Below, in pieces: positions 37,263 through 46,348 of a DNA stretch of 64,000 bases. Below the pieces are notes generated by a model. The model worked only from the letters and a program-made list of their open reading frames with translations. It searched no databases and was not told the origin of the DNA. Origin of the DNA: Nitrospira sp. (GTDB lineage Bacteria; Nitrospirota; Nitrospiria; Nitrospirales; Nitrospiraceae). How positions within the stretch are numbered: the stretch's first letter is position 1; each line of letters opens with the position of its first letter. The stretch is taken from positions 248,001 to 312,000 of the forward strand of contig JALDRG010000004.1 in assembly GCA_031315995.1 (NCBI GenBank). The letters run 5' to 3'. Both the position numbers and the translations under genes were made by a program.

Positions 37263-37676
37263 ATGCTTTGCCCAACCACCAACTGCGGCCAACTGATGGC
37301 ACCTGATTACCGTGCAGGCCGTGCGGGCTATGACGCACGCACCGGTCTTGAATGTCTCCACTGTGGACACTGCGGACATCGTGGGATGAGGGCACGAGAA
37401 GGGCTACAGCTGTTGTTCTCCGCGCAGCATGAATATGTCTTCAGCTACGGTCCGTCCCTCTCGTACCTCAAGGTCGTGCTGTCGACGGTTGCGCTGAATC
37501 TGTTCAGCACTCAAGGCCTGGCACCGGTCCGAGTGGCAACCCACGTCGCCGAATGGGCACTCCTCATGGGACAGGTCTGTGGCACGGTTCGCCCTTCGGG
37601 CGACCTGGTCCTGTCCAGTTGTTACCAGTATTGCCGACGACAGGCGGTGAACCATTCCGGCGTCTCACCGCGGTAA
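37263..37676 (+). CDS. Hypothetical protein with N-terminal Cys/His cluster
   Basis: 137 residues with cysteines at CPTTNC and CLHCGHCGH in the first 40 residues, a possible zinc-ribbon. The rest is hydrophobic and alanine/leucine-rich without recognised motifs. It has only a weak ribosome site. It sits in the same-strand cluster between the DUF2934 gene and a LuxR-type regulator. It could be a small regulatory or metal-binding protein; family unknown. Coding status is not certain. Confidence 0.4.
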   Translation: MLCPTTNCGQLMAPDYRAGRAGYDARTGLECLHCGHCGHRGMRAREGLQLLFSAQHEYVFSYGPSLSYLKVVLSTVALNLFSTQGLAPVRVATHVAEWALLMGQVCGTVRPSGDLVLSSCYQYCRRQAVNHSGVSPR

Positions 37677-37697
37677 GGTTGCGGATCTGAGGACCGA

Positions 37698-38456
37698 TTG
37701 ATTCACGAACGAGGACCGGGCTCTGCCCTCATTACCATCGCGATCGTCAGCCAGAATCAGCTTCTGCGGCTCGGTCTGCAAGCCGTCATTGCCCCGCACA
37801 AGCACATCCGGCTGATCGGAGAAGCCACGAACACGCTGCAGGCGGTGAGCATCGTCTCGCAAGAGAAGCCACATCTGCTCATCGTTGAACTGGAGCCCGA
37901 CATGGACATCCTCGGGCTGGTTCGAAAGGTGAAGGCTTCGCTTTCGACCATACGGGTCATCGCCTTGCATGGAATTATAGACAGCCGTGCCGGAATGGAC
38001 GCCTTGTCGTCTGGAGTAGACGGCATGGTGCTGACCACCCAACCTGGAGTCGTGCTGCTTGCCACCATCGAGCACCTCTGCCGGCGTCCGGCTGAGGTGG
38101 CGCGCTGCCATCCGTGCGACACAACCCCGTTGGAGAGAACCCGCTCAGCAGGCGACTTCAACGACCGGATCCCCATTCTGCCGAATTGGTCCGGGGACCT
38201 CACAAGGCGTGAGCAGGACATCGTCGGCTTGATCGGAGAGGGCCTCTCCAACAAAGATATCGCCTGCCGCCTCAGCATTTGCAGCACGACCGTGCGCCAT
38301 CACCTCACCAGCATTTTCGGCAAACTTAATGTGCAGAGCCGCCAGCAGCTCCTGCTTCGAGCGCATGAATACGGCCTCGTCAAATTCCACGCGAATGGAT
38401 CTCATGAAGAGCGGCGAGCCGCGCCCTCAAGAAACATGTACGGAGCATCCGGATGA
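37698..38456 (+). CDS. LuxR-type regulator with pseudo-receiver
   Basis: 252 residues from TTG 37698 (TGAGGA five bases upstream). The N-terminal domain has NarL-receiver shape, but every phosphorylation residue is changed: the DD pair is SQ (IAIVSQNQ), the acceptor Asp is Glu64 (LLIVELEP), and the Lys is replaced in MVLTTQPG. The C-terminal LuxR HTH is intact (LTRREQDIVGLIGEGLSNKDIA, STTVRHHLTSIFGKL). By analogy with Asp-to-Glu mutants it may be constitutively active; this is inference. No kinase lies beside it. Confidence 0.82.
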   Translation: MIHERGPGSALITIAIVSQNQLLRLGLQAVIAPHKHIRLIGEATNTLQAVSIVSQEKPHLLIVELEPDMDILGLVRKVKASLSTIRVIALHGIIDSRAGMDALSSGVDGMVLTTQPGVVLLATIEHLCRRPAEVARCHPCDTTPLERTRSAGDFNDRIPILPNWSGDLTRREQDIVGLIGEGLSNKDIACRLSICSTTVRHHLTSIFGKLNVQSRQQLLLRAHEYGLVKFHANGSHEERRAAPSRNMYGASG

Positions 38457-38517
38457 TATGAACCTGCTACAAACCGGGGGAGATGGCTGGCGGCACAAGA
38501 ATCGGTAAGTCGAGCGG

Positions 38518-39168
38518 TTAGGCAATGACTGCCTTCTGCTTGAGGTATTCCATGAGATCGGAAAAGGAGCCCTCGCGAAGGATGCGTGTGAACTGTGCCT
38601 GATACTTCGCCATAATGCTGGACCCGTCGATGGTGACATCATTGACTAGCCAAGCCCCGGATCGCCGAACGACTTGAAATTCGATCCGTGTGTCGACTTC
38701 CTGCCCGGCAGGCGCAATCATGACCTGTGCCCCGTCGGCATCGTTTTCCTCGGCAAGATAGACCACCTGGGAGGCAGAATATTCTCGGAGTTGGCCCGCC
38801 AGATCATCGCGTAACATCTGCACAAACAGTCGCACAAACTGCCGTCGCTCTGCGGCATTCGACTCGATCCCGGTCTCGCCCAGCGACCGTTCTGCCATTT
38901 CTTCATAGTTGAACGCCCGCCGAACTACTTGCTCGATTTCCCACTGACGCTGCGCAGAGCGGCTCGCATCCTTCAACTCCGTCAGGATATACAGCATGTC
39001 CTTCATCGTGCGCTCGACCGCATCCGTGGGCGTCTGTCCCGCCCCCGAAGTGAGCGCATGACCGGGAATCGCCGCCAGCACGACGACCAGCAACCACAAC
39101 ATCGAACCAAACACCCACCTCGACGTTGAGGGCCCTCTGCCTGTCGGCCCGACGAATCTGTCGTTCAT
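38518..39168 (-). CDS. MlaC-like periplasmic lipid-binding protein
   Basis: The 216-residue protein has a signal peptide (about 1-38) and the MlaC/Ttg2D fold: a helical N-terminus, then FNYEEMAERSLG, and a beta-rich part (VVYLAEENDADGAQV, VDTRIEFQVVRRSGAW) with LVNDVTIDGSSIMAKYQAQF at the end. MlaC shuttles phospholipids between MlaFEDB and the outer-membrane partner. Here it is unlinked from mlaEFD (14 kb away), as is common outside gamma-proteobacteria. It has its own promoter. Confidence 0.9.
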   Translation of the reverse strand: MNDRFVGPTGRGPSTSRWVFGSMLWLLVVVLAAIPGHALTSGAGQTPTDAVERTMKDMLYILTELKDASRSAQRQWEIEQVVRRAFNYEEMAERSLGETGIESNAAERRQFVRLFVQMLRDDLAGQLREYSASQVVYLAEENDADGAQVMIAPAGQEVDTRIEFQVVRRSGAWLVNDVTIDGSSIMAKYQAQFTRILREGSFSDLMEYLKQKAVIA

Positions 39169-39206
39169 ATGTTCTGCCTTCTAATGGCCGATGCCTATAT
39201 CCAATA

Positions 39207-39235
39207 ATGGTACTGGCGCCGAAACCAGGCGTCAA
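39207..39235 (-). promoter_or_regulatory. Sigma-70 promoter of the mlaC-like gene
   Basis: Reading leftward: -35 TTGACG (39235-39230), a 17-base spacer, then -10 TACCAT (39212-39207). The start near 39200 leaves a leader of about 32 bases with an AAGG ribosome site. Confidence 0.5.
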
Positions 39236-39370
39236 GCACGTGGATATACCTGGGCCTCGTGCTCACCGATCATCCGGAGATTCGGCCCACTCGGTCCCAC
39301 AGCCGAACGCATCAATGCATATTGAGAAAATTTCTTTTCCTAGGCGAGAAACCTTCGGTATACTCGCGTC

Positions 39371-40624
39371 ATGCCTGTTCGACGATTGACCGCACTCCTG
39401 CTAAGCCTCATCATCTCGCCCCTCTTTTCAGGCTGCGAAACCACCGACAAGATGCTCGGTGCCGCTGAGCGGGCCGTCGGCAGCAGTACCGGACGAACCG
39501 TCCTGGACATCGTCGGCGGCAAAGATCCGGCTGATATCGCCCGACGCCGCGTAGAAAACTATGGGCGAGACCCGCAGGCCCTGCTGCGAGACTTGCGTTC
39601 GATTCAGCGCGACTTCCAAGTCCTGATGGCGGCCTTGACCGGTGAGGTCGGGAAAAAGTGGGGCACCAAGGAGGTCAAACTGCCCGAGCAGAAGAAGTAT
39701 GTGAAATACACACAGAATTACCGCAGCCGAGCTATCGTGGATTTCGATGCGGGCAACATTCTGATCGAGACGCTTGACGAGAAGGACCCGCGAGCGAGCC
39801 TGAAAAACGCCGTCGTCACCACCCTCCTCACCCCCAACGATCCACGCAGCGTCGATCTGTTTACAGATAAAGAAGTCACCTTAACCAGCGACAAAGAGCC
39901 GTACCTTCTGGGTCTGGTGTTGGATCACGCCGGCAAGCCGGTGCGCACGCCCGCGGAGGCGGAACAGTTTGCCGAGTCACTTCTCTCGAAAAGCACAACA
40001 ACCCGCACGGTCGATCAAGAAGAGGGACAACAGAAAACCGCCCACGCAGTCAACATTTCCATGGTCACCAATTTCTCGCACAAGCAGGCCGAGAAATATC
40101 GCGGCGTCGTGGGCCAGTTTGCGGAACGTTACCAAATCAGCCCGAGCCTCGTATTTGCCATCATCCGCACGGAGAGCAACTTTAATCCCTTTGCCGTCAG
40201 CTCAGCGCCGGCCTACGGGTTGATGCAGTTGGTCCCCACCAGCGGCGGTCGAGACGCGTACCGCAAGGCAAAAGGCGAGGACAAGGCGCCTTCGCGAGAC
40301 TACCTTTTCGATCCCGATAACAACATTGAGTTGGGTACGGCCTATCTCAACGTGTTGACCTACTCTCAATTGGAGAATGTCACCGATCTGGTCTCCCGTG
40401 AATACTGCGTGATCTCGGCCTATAACACCGGCGCAGGCAATGTGTTCAAGACCTTCGCCAAAGACCAGCGCACCGCCCTGCAGCAGATCAATGGCCTCCA
40501 ACCGGCCGCCCTCTACGACCGTCTCCGCACCGCGCTCCCCTATCAAGAAACCCGAGACTATCTCGCCAAAGTCGTCGGATTCCGCAAGCAGTTTGTCAGC
40601 CTCGGAGATACCGCCGCCAAATAG
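39371..40624 (+). CDS. MltC-like membrane-bound lytic murein transglycosylase
   Basis: A lipoprotein (lipobox FSGC, C22) with a central DUF3393-type domain (about 75-210) and a C-terminal SLT domain. The catalytic Glu is in AIIRTESNFNP, then GLMQLVPTSGGRD, NIELGTAYLNVL and ISAYNTGAGNVFKTF. That arrangement is MltC-like rather than Slt70 or MltE. It cleaves the glycan strands of peptidoglycan at the outer membrane. It is divergent from mlaC, suggesting shared envelope context. Confidence 0.9.
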   Translation: MPVRRLTALLLSLIISPLFSGCETTDKMLGAAERAVGSSTGRTVLDIVGGKDPADIARRRVENYGRDPQALLRDLRSIQRDFQVLMAALTGEVGKKWGTKEVKLPEQKKYVKYTQNYRSRAIVDFDAGNILIETLDEKDPRASLKNAVVTTLLTPNDPRSVDLFTDKEVTLTSDKEPYLLGLVLDHAGKPVRTPAEAEQFAESLLSKSTTTRTVDQEEGQQKTAHAVNISMVTNFSHKQAEKYRGVVGQFAERYQISPSLVFAIIRTESNFNPFAVSSAPAYGLMQLVPTSGGRDAYRKAKGEDKAPSRDYLFDPDNNIELGTAYLNVLTYSQLENVTDLVSREYCVISAYNTGAGNVFKTFAKDQRTALQQINGLQPAALYDRLRTALPYQETRDYLAKVVGFRKQFVSLGDTAAK

Positions 40625-40657
40625 CCGACGCCGCCACTTCTGTCGGCGTCCCACTTC

Positions 40658-42274
40658 TTGCGTTCACCACGCCTTCTTCGTTACAAAAGGGACAGACTTA
40701 CCACCGGAAGCAGGACCGCCATCGACTTCTACAAGAAACGGCCGCCGTTTTGGATTCTCTCGGCAGCTGCCATGTTGCTCGGTATCGCGTTGATCCCCGT
40801 GATACTGGTACACATTCCTCCGCTTGTGGACTACCCGAATCATATGGCTCGGATGCACATCTTGGCCGATGCCGGCAGGTCGCCGTGGCTGAGCCAATAT
40901 TATGAAATCCATTGGGACATACTGCCGAACCTCGCCATGGATATGCTGGTGCCGCCGCTCACTCGATTCGTGTCCGTCGAAACCGCCGGCAAGGTCTTCA
41001 TTGGTCTGACATTCGCCTTACTGGTAGGCAGCGTGATGACCTTACATGCGGCGTTACATCGGCGCTGGTCGCCCTGGCCTCTGTTGGCCGTCTTCTTTCT
41101 CTATAACAGTGTCTTCCTCTGGGGATTTCTCAATTATCTATTTGGCCTTGGGCTCGCCTTGTTCGCCTGCGCACTGTGGATGATCCTCCGCAAGCGCCCC
41201 GCGGCTCTGGTGATTCCAGTCTTTTCACTGGTGACCACCATCTTGTTCTTCTCCCACCTGTTTGCATTCGGCATCTTCGCCATGGTGATCCTCACCTACG
41301 AGTTCGCTCAGTGGTGGAACCATCGTCGCGAAACCGCTCGAACCTTAGAAACTCCCGGCTGGAAAGCGTTGCCGGGCATCGCGCTGGCACTGCTTCTCTT
41401 AACTATGGCTCCGACATTTAAAAGCAATCCGGACGACTATCCGTTGTGGCTTAGAGGATCTCCCCCTCCATCTGCGGTCACGCTGTCGCCTCTAACTGTG
41501 AAACTCGAATCCTTGAAGGGGACGATCCGAACGGAGCACCAAGGGCTGGATCGCGTCACCGCACTCGCGCTGATTGGTCTCGCCGGGATCGGGCTGGTCC
41601 TGCGGCGCTGGTGCGTCTTGCCTTCGATGTACCTGCCCCTCGTCCTGGTCGCGGTGGCCGCTGCGGTGATGCCCAGCACGATCGGCACCACCGCGCTGGT
41701 CGATATTCGACTGCCGATCGCCTTGGTGTTGCTCACCATCGCAAGCTCAGATTGGCCCATCACACGCCGACGGTGGCTCGTGCCGGTGGCGTTGATATTG
41801 AGCACGTTGTTTGTGGTACGGATGACCGCGATTACGGACCACTGGCGCGAAACGGATCGCCATTATACCCAGTTCGTGCAACAGCTCGACCGGCTGCCGC
41901 AGGGAACCCGTCTCTTGTCGGCCATCATGCTCGCCTCCTACTATGAGTGGTCGCCGCGAGCGAGTCGGGTACCCGAGCCCATGCCCATGGTCAACCTCTC
42001 CTGCTGGGGAGTTATCCGGCGAGCCGTCTTCGTCTCCAACCTGTTTTCCGCCCCCGGCCAACAACCCGTGCAACTCACTCCGGCGGTTCGCCCTCTGCTG
42101 ACAGTGGAGGAATTTCTCCTTCACGCGGCTCCGATCCCGTGGAATCTCATCAGTGCTCAATACGACTATGTGGTTGTCCGGCGCAGTCAACGGCTGACGC
42201 CTCCCGTACCCCTCACGTTTATCCCGGTCGGTTCGGGCGACGAGTTCCAGTTCTATCGGACCGAACGGCGGTAA
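40658..42274 (+). CDS. Polytopic membrane protein, GT-C-like
   Basis: The 538-residue protein has about 11 hydrophobic helices and a C-terminal soluble part of ~150 residues. Near the N-terminus, the first loop holds an acidic motif, LVDYPNHMARMHIL, comparable with the catalytic loop of GT-C glycosyltransferases. The start is uncertain: TTG 40658 lacks a ribosome site and the next in-frame ATG is about 38 codons further on. It lies 33 bases after the MltC-like gene with an imperfect hairpin between. It may be a lipid-linked sugar transferase; not firmly assigned. Confidence 0.65.
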   Translation: MRSPRLLRYKRDRLTTGSRTAIDFYKKRPPFWILSAAAMLLGIALIPVILVHIPPLVDYPNHMARMHILADAGRSPWLSQYYEIHWDILPNLAMDMLVPPLTRFVSVETAGKVFIGLTFALLVGSVMTLHAALHRRWSPWPLLAVFFLYNSVFLWGFLNYLFGLGLALFACALWMILRKRPAALVIPVFSLVTTILFFSHLFAFGIFAMVILTYEFAQWWNHRRETARTLETPGWKALPGIALALLLLTMAPTFKSNPDDYPLWLRGSPPPSAVTLSPLTVKLESLKGTIRTEHQGLDRVTALALIGLAGIGLVLRRWCVLPSMYLPLVLVAVAAAVMPSTIGTTALVDIRLPIALVLLTIASSDWPITRRRWLVPVALILSTLFVVRMTAITDHWRETDRHYTQFVQQLDRLPQGTRLLSAIMLASYYEWSPRASRVPEPMPMVNLSCWGVIRRAVFVSNLFSAPGQQPVQLTPAVRPLLTVEEFLLHAAPIPWNLISAQYDYVVVRRSQRLTPPVPLTFIPVGSGDEFQFYRTERR

Positions 42275-42706
42275 CCGCACAACGGTCCTGATGCAGATCC
42301 CGCCTCAATCTGTGATCGGGTTTTCGGTTTTTATGCTGGAGAACAGGTCCCGGCGCTATTCACTGCTCCCCCGATTGCCTCTCACGGTCGACCATCCCCA
42401 TGAAATTTTTGCGTGAACAGAATAACCCGCACCTCACGGTCCAAACCGAACCAAGGTCGTGCACAGGCACGAAGGGCATCCGGCCCGCAGCAACCGGTTC
42501 TCCACGCCATCGCTGCTTCCGTCTAATGACATGGTTCACGCTGAAAATTCGATAGGAGGATATGCCGGAGTCGGTTAGGCGTTTGACTCGACCGGGCTAC
42601 CTGCGTAAAAGAAATATAGTAAGATATAATGCACGCGCTTACACTTGAAGTGGATGGCTCGCTCCGGCTCAGAGCATGGGGCTCAGCTGTCGCCCATTAA
42701 TCAGGA
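42275..42706. other. 432-base intergenic region before the glucan operon
   Basis: No gene is supported. It contains a perfect -10 TATAAT at 42625-42630 in AT-rich sequence and a 28-codon frame at 42562-42648 with AGGAGG two bases before its ATG. The rest has no recognised motif. Confidence 0.4.
42625..42630 (+). promoter_or_regulatory. Candidate -10 element for the trehalose/glucan operon
   Basis: A perfect TATAAT lies in an AT-rich stretch, but with no good -35 at 16-18 bases. The expected start near 42637 gives a leader of about 70 bases before the DUF5752 gene, which begins the long same-strand operon. Confidence 0.4.
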
Positions 42707-43399
42707 ATGAAAGGCTACCCGAGCGTGACGAACATTGCGGATGCTCCTTTTGCGTTCATTGGTTGCAGCGAATTGCAGGAAAGCATCGCCCGTCAAGCGG
42801 ATGATGAAAAAGAGTTGGCGGAATTGATTGAAGAAGTTCCGTTGGATTCCATTCACTTCCACACCCATAGTTATTTTCTCCGGCATGGCCTGATTGAAGG
42901 AGCCTATCCGAATGATTTCGCCCAATGGGTGGTGATGCAAGTCGGCGATCACGTCTTGGGAGAACGGTTGGCGATTCTCGACCCGTTCGATTACCCGAAC
43001 TTAGAACACCTTCGAGAAGAAATTATCTCCATCATCGACGACCACCTTTCCCGCTCCCCGATCATTCCACGAGTGGTGTTCGGCCAGCCGTTTCATTTCA
43101 AACGCTCCCGGATACTCGAGGTCCCGATCGGACTGGAGGCGCGCACGCTGCAGGAATTCCGCGACATGGTGACCGATATCGACGTCAGCACCATTTATTA
43201 TCACATGTTTGAAGCACACTTCCGCTTGCGACGCGAGGAAAACGATTTTTCGGCCTGGATCCGATCAAGTCTCGGCCTGCTGAAGTTGGCCGATTGCATT
43301 CGTTCGATCAATCCCTACCAGGGCAGCCTGGAGCGATTGCGCTCCAAACTCATCACCGCCTGCGACGAATTCCTCGCCGGCGATTCGGCAAAGGTCTGA
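42707..43399 (+). CDS. DUF5752-family protein with internal duplication
   Basis: The 230-residue soluble protein consists of two related halves. Each carries an I-x-[FY]-H-x-[HF] strand (SIHFHTHSYF at about 48-57; TIYYHMFEAHF at 162-172), an NDF-x-x-W block (69-74 and 179-184) and an LR-x-x-I-I/LI helix (100-110 and 209-217). This family is often found next to trehalose and glycogen genes; its function is unknown. It starts the glucan operon, four bases before treS. The ribosome site directly abuts ATG 42707, so a GTG six codons later is possible. Confidence 0.72.
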   Translation: MKGYPSVTNIADAPFAFIGCSELQESIARQADDEKELAELIEEVPLDSIHFHTHSYFLRHGLIEGAYPNDFAQWVVMQVGDHVLGERLAILDPFDYPNLEHLREEIISIIDDHLSRSPIIPRVVFGQPFHFKRSRILEVPIGLEARTLQEFRDMVTDIDVSTIYYHMFEAHFRLRREENDFSAWIRSSLGLLKLADCIRSINPYQGSLERLRSKLITACDEFLAGDSAKV

Positions 43400-43402
43400 T
43401 CG

Positions 43403-45082
43403 ATGCTGACTCAAGATCCTCTCTGGTACAAAGATGCCGTGTTTTATGAGCTCCATGTCCGGGCCTTCTACGACGGCAACGACGATGGGGTGGGGGATTT
43501 CGCGGGATTGATCCAGAAGCTGGATTATCTGGAATGGTTGGGCGTGGATTGCCTCTGGCTACTTCCTTTTTATCCCTCTCCGTTGCGCGATGACGGCTAC
43601 GACGTGGCGGACTTTCACAACATCGCCCCTTCGTATGGCACGATGGAAGATTTTCGTCGTCTGCTGGAAGAGGCTCACCGGCGCGGCATGCGGGTGATTG
43701 TCGACCTCGTGTTGAACCACACGTCCGATCAGCATGCCTGGTTTCAAGCTGCCAAAACTTCTCCCGACGCCCCCACCAGGCACTACTACGTCTGGAGTGA
43801 CACGGATCGGAAGTATCCTCGCGCCCGAATCATATTCATCGATACTGAAAAGTCCAATTGGACGTGGGATCAAGAGGCCCATGCCTACTTCTGGCATCGC
43901 TTCTTCAGTCACCAGCCCGATCTCAATTACGACAATCCCGAAGTCCGCCGCGCCATGATTCAGGTCATGGAATATTGGCTCGATCAGGGGCTGGATGGGT
44001 TTCGATGTGATGCCGTCCCCTATCTGTTCGAGCGCGAGGACACGATCTGCGAAAACCTGCCGGAAACCCATGATTACCTCAAGGAGATTCGCAGCAGCAT
44101 CGATCAGCGCTACAAAGGACGCGTCCTACTCGCGGAGGCGAATCAATGGCCGAGCGATGTCCGTCCCTATTTCGGTGACGGCGACGAGTTTCATATGGCC
44201 TTTCACTTCCCGCTGATGCCCCGCCTGTTCATGGGCGTACGGAGCGAGGATCGCCATCCGATCATCGACATGTTCAAACATACCCCTGAAATTCCTCCCG
44301 CCTGCCAGTGGTGCCTGTTCCTCCGTAACCACGACGAGTTGACCCTGGAAATGTGCACCGGGGAAGAACGCGATTATATGTATTACGCCTATGCGCGCGA
44401 TCCGCAAATGCGCCGGAATATCGGCATCGCCCGCCGCTTGGCCCCTCTCCTGGACAACGATCGCCGGAAGGTGGAACTGCTGAATAGTATCGTGTTCACC
44501 CTCCCGGGCAGCCCGATCATTTACTACGGTGATGAAATCGGCATGGGGGACAATATTCACCTCGGAGATCGGAATGGAGTGCGCACACCGATGCACTGGA
44601 GCGCCGATCGCAACGCCGGATTCTCCAAAGCGGACCCGGCGCAATTGTTTCTGCCTGTCGTAGCTGATGCGGTCTACGGGTATCAATCGGTCAACATCGA
44701 AGCCCAGAAACAGGCAACCCATTCTCTGTTGAACTGGATGAAGCGCATGATCGCCATTCGCAAAAAGCATAAGGTCTTCGGCCGCGGGACCTTGGAGTTC
44801 CTGAGCCCGGCGAACGAAAAAGTGCTCGCCTACCTCCGGACCTACGAACAACAGAGGGTGTTGCTCGTCCACAACCTCTCGGAATCCGCTCAGGCCGTGG
44901 AACTTGATCTCCAGCGATACAAGGACGTCGTTCCCGAAGAGTTGTTCGGAGAGGCACGTTTCCCGGTGATCAGCGAGCGGCCCTATGTGTTGACATTGGG
45001 CCCCTATTGTTCCTATTGGCTGCACCTTCCGGCCCCGCGGTCGGGAACCAGCGCATATAGCATGGAATGGAGTGCCATTTGA
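43403..45082 (+). CDS. treS: Trehalose synthase TreS (maltose alpha-D-glucosyltransferase)
   Basis: Interconverts maltose and trehalose. The 559-residue GH13 enzyme has the conserved regions: [26 protein letters not shown] (nucleophile Asp), [10 protein letters not shown] (acid/base Glu) and [10 protein letters not shown] (transition-state Asp). The characteristic TreS stretch [16 protein letters not shown] is also present. Here it is a stand-alone TreS, with maltokinase as a separate gene seven kb downstream, while in several actinobacteria and other bacteria the two are fused. Confidence 0.93.
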   Translation: MLTQDPLWYKDAVFYELHVRAFYDGNDDGVGDFAGLIQKLDYLEWLGVDCLWLLPFYPSPLRDDGYDVADFHNIAPSYGTMEDFRRLLEEAHRRGMRVIVDLVLNHTSDQHAWFQAAKTSPDAPTRHYYVWSDTDRKYPRARIIFIDTEKSNWTWDQEAHAYFWHRFFSHQPDLNYDNPEVRRAMIQVMEYWLDQGLDGFRCDAVPYLFEREDTICENLPETHDYLKEIRSSIDQRYKGRVLLAEANQWPSDVRPYFGDGDEFHMAFHFPLMPRLFMGVRSEDRHPIIDMFKHTPEIPPACQWCLFLRNHDELTLEMCTGEERDYMYYAYARDPQMRRNIGIARRLAPLLDNDRRKVELLNSIVFTLPGSPIIYYGDEIGMGDNIHLGDRNGVRTPMHWSADRNAGFSKADPAQLFLPVVADAVYGYQSVNIEAQKQATHSLLNWMKRMIAIRKKHKVFGRGTLEFLSPANEKVLAYLRTYEQQRVLLVHNLSESAQAVELDLQRYKDVVPEELFGEARFPVISERPYVLTLGPYCSYWLHLPAPRSGTSAYSMEWSAI

Positions 45083-45131
45083 TGAGTCAGATGAGGCTGC
45101 GCATGAACGATTCTGCAGTGGAGGGAACCTG

Positions 45132-46331
45132 GTGAACTCAGCATTGGATGAATACCGCGAGGTGTCACCGAAAGGCACGGTCGATTTCCTCTACCGATTG
45201 AGTGATCTGGTCAGGGGAAAAAGCTTCCTGCATCTCAATGCCGTCCGTTACGGAGGGGGCATTTCGGAAGTGCTGCGCCGCCTGGTTCCTATGATGGTGT
45301 CCTTAGGCGTGGAAGCGCGCTGGGAAGTCCTCGCCGGCACGCAGGAGTATTTTACCGTCGTCAATCGCATGCTGAACGCCCTCCAGGGGCGAGACGAAAA
45401 AATTACCGCCGAGATGTATCACACGTATTCAAGCATCATCGAGCGGAACGCCAAGGCCTTAAAACTCGACGCCGATATGGTCATGGTCCACGACCATCAA
45501 CCCGCTGGACTGGTCGATTATCGAACCAACGGCTGTTGGTTGTGGCGTTGCCATTTGGATCTGGCGCAGCCTCAGCGGCCGGCATGGACCTTTCTTCGAC
45601 GTTCGGTGCTGAAATACGACGCCGCGATATTTTCGTTGTCTGGATTTGCGCAACGGCTGCCCATTCCAAAGTTTCTCATCTACCCATCCATCGATCCGTT
45701 AAGTCCTAAGAACCGCGAAATGAGCCGATCTGAAATTACGCACGCCATCGATCGACTCGGTATCAACCGGAGCAAGCCCATGATCCTGCAGGTGGGCCGG
45801 TTCGACCGCTTTAAAGACCCTTTCGGGGCCATCCAGGCCTTTCGGCTGGTGAAAAAGCACCAAGACTGCCAACTGGTACTGGCCGGCTCCGGCGTCATGC
45901 ATGACCCGGAAGGCGAGGCGGTGATTGCCGAACTCCGCGAGGCGGCGGGCGACGACGGCGATATTCATATCATCCAGCTCCCTCCCGAGGCGGATCTTGA
46001 AATCAACGCCTTGCAGCGGAGCGCCACCGTTGCGCTTCAGAAGTCCATCAAGGAAGGGTTCGGCCTGACCGTTTCGGAAGCCATGTGGAAAGGGAAACCT
46101 GTGGTCGGAAGCTCGGCTGGGGGGATTGCGGCGCAAATCGTCGATGGAGTCACAGGATACGTAGTCCATACCGTTGAGGGGGCTGCATTCCGGATTCGTC
46201 ATCTCCTGAACAATCCCGGGCTCATGAATAGAATGGGCGGCATGGCGCGCGAACACGTGCGCCGAAATTTTCTCATCACCCGGCAATTGAGCGATGACCT
46301 CACGTTATTGAAGCTGTTGTCCACCTCCTGA
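45132..46331 (+). CDS. TreT-like GT4 glycosyltransferase (trehalose glycosyltransferring synthase type)
   Basis: The 399-residue GT-B enzyme opens with HLNAVRYGGGISEVLRRLVP, has VGRFDRFKDPFG as the domain border, and ends with the E-x7-E donor-binding motif KEGFGLTVSEAMWKGKPVV. These are the features of the TreT/trehalose phosphorylase group of GT4, which make trehalose from a nucleotide sugar and glucose. The start is GTG 45132 with GGAGGG upstream. The acceptor is inferred from context (next to treS) and by-eye similarity. Confidence 0.85.
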   Translation: MNSALDEYREVSPKGTVDFLYRLSDLVRGKSFLHLNAVRYGGGISEVLRRLVPMMVSLGVEARWEVLAGTQEYFTVVNRMLNALQGRDEKITAEMYHTYSSIIERNAKALKLDADMVMVHDHQPAGLVDYRTNGCWLWRCHLDLAQPQRPAWTFLRRSVLKYDAAIFSLSGFAQRLPIPKFLIYPSIDPLSPKNREMSRSEITHAIDRLGINRSKPMILQVGRFDRFKDPFGAIQAFRLVKKHQDCQLVLAGSGVMHDPEGEAVIAELREAAGDDGDIHIIQLPPEADLEINALQRSATVALQKSIKEGFGLTVSEAMWKGKPVVGSSAGGIAAQIVDGVTGYVVHTVEGAAFRIRHLLNNPGLMNRMGGMAREHVRRNFLITRQLSDDLTLLKLLSTS

Positions 46332-46348
46332 GGGGCCTCGCTCGATCC

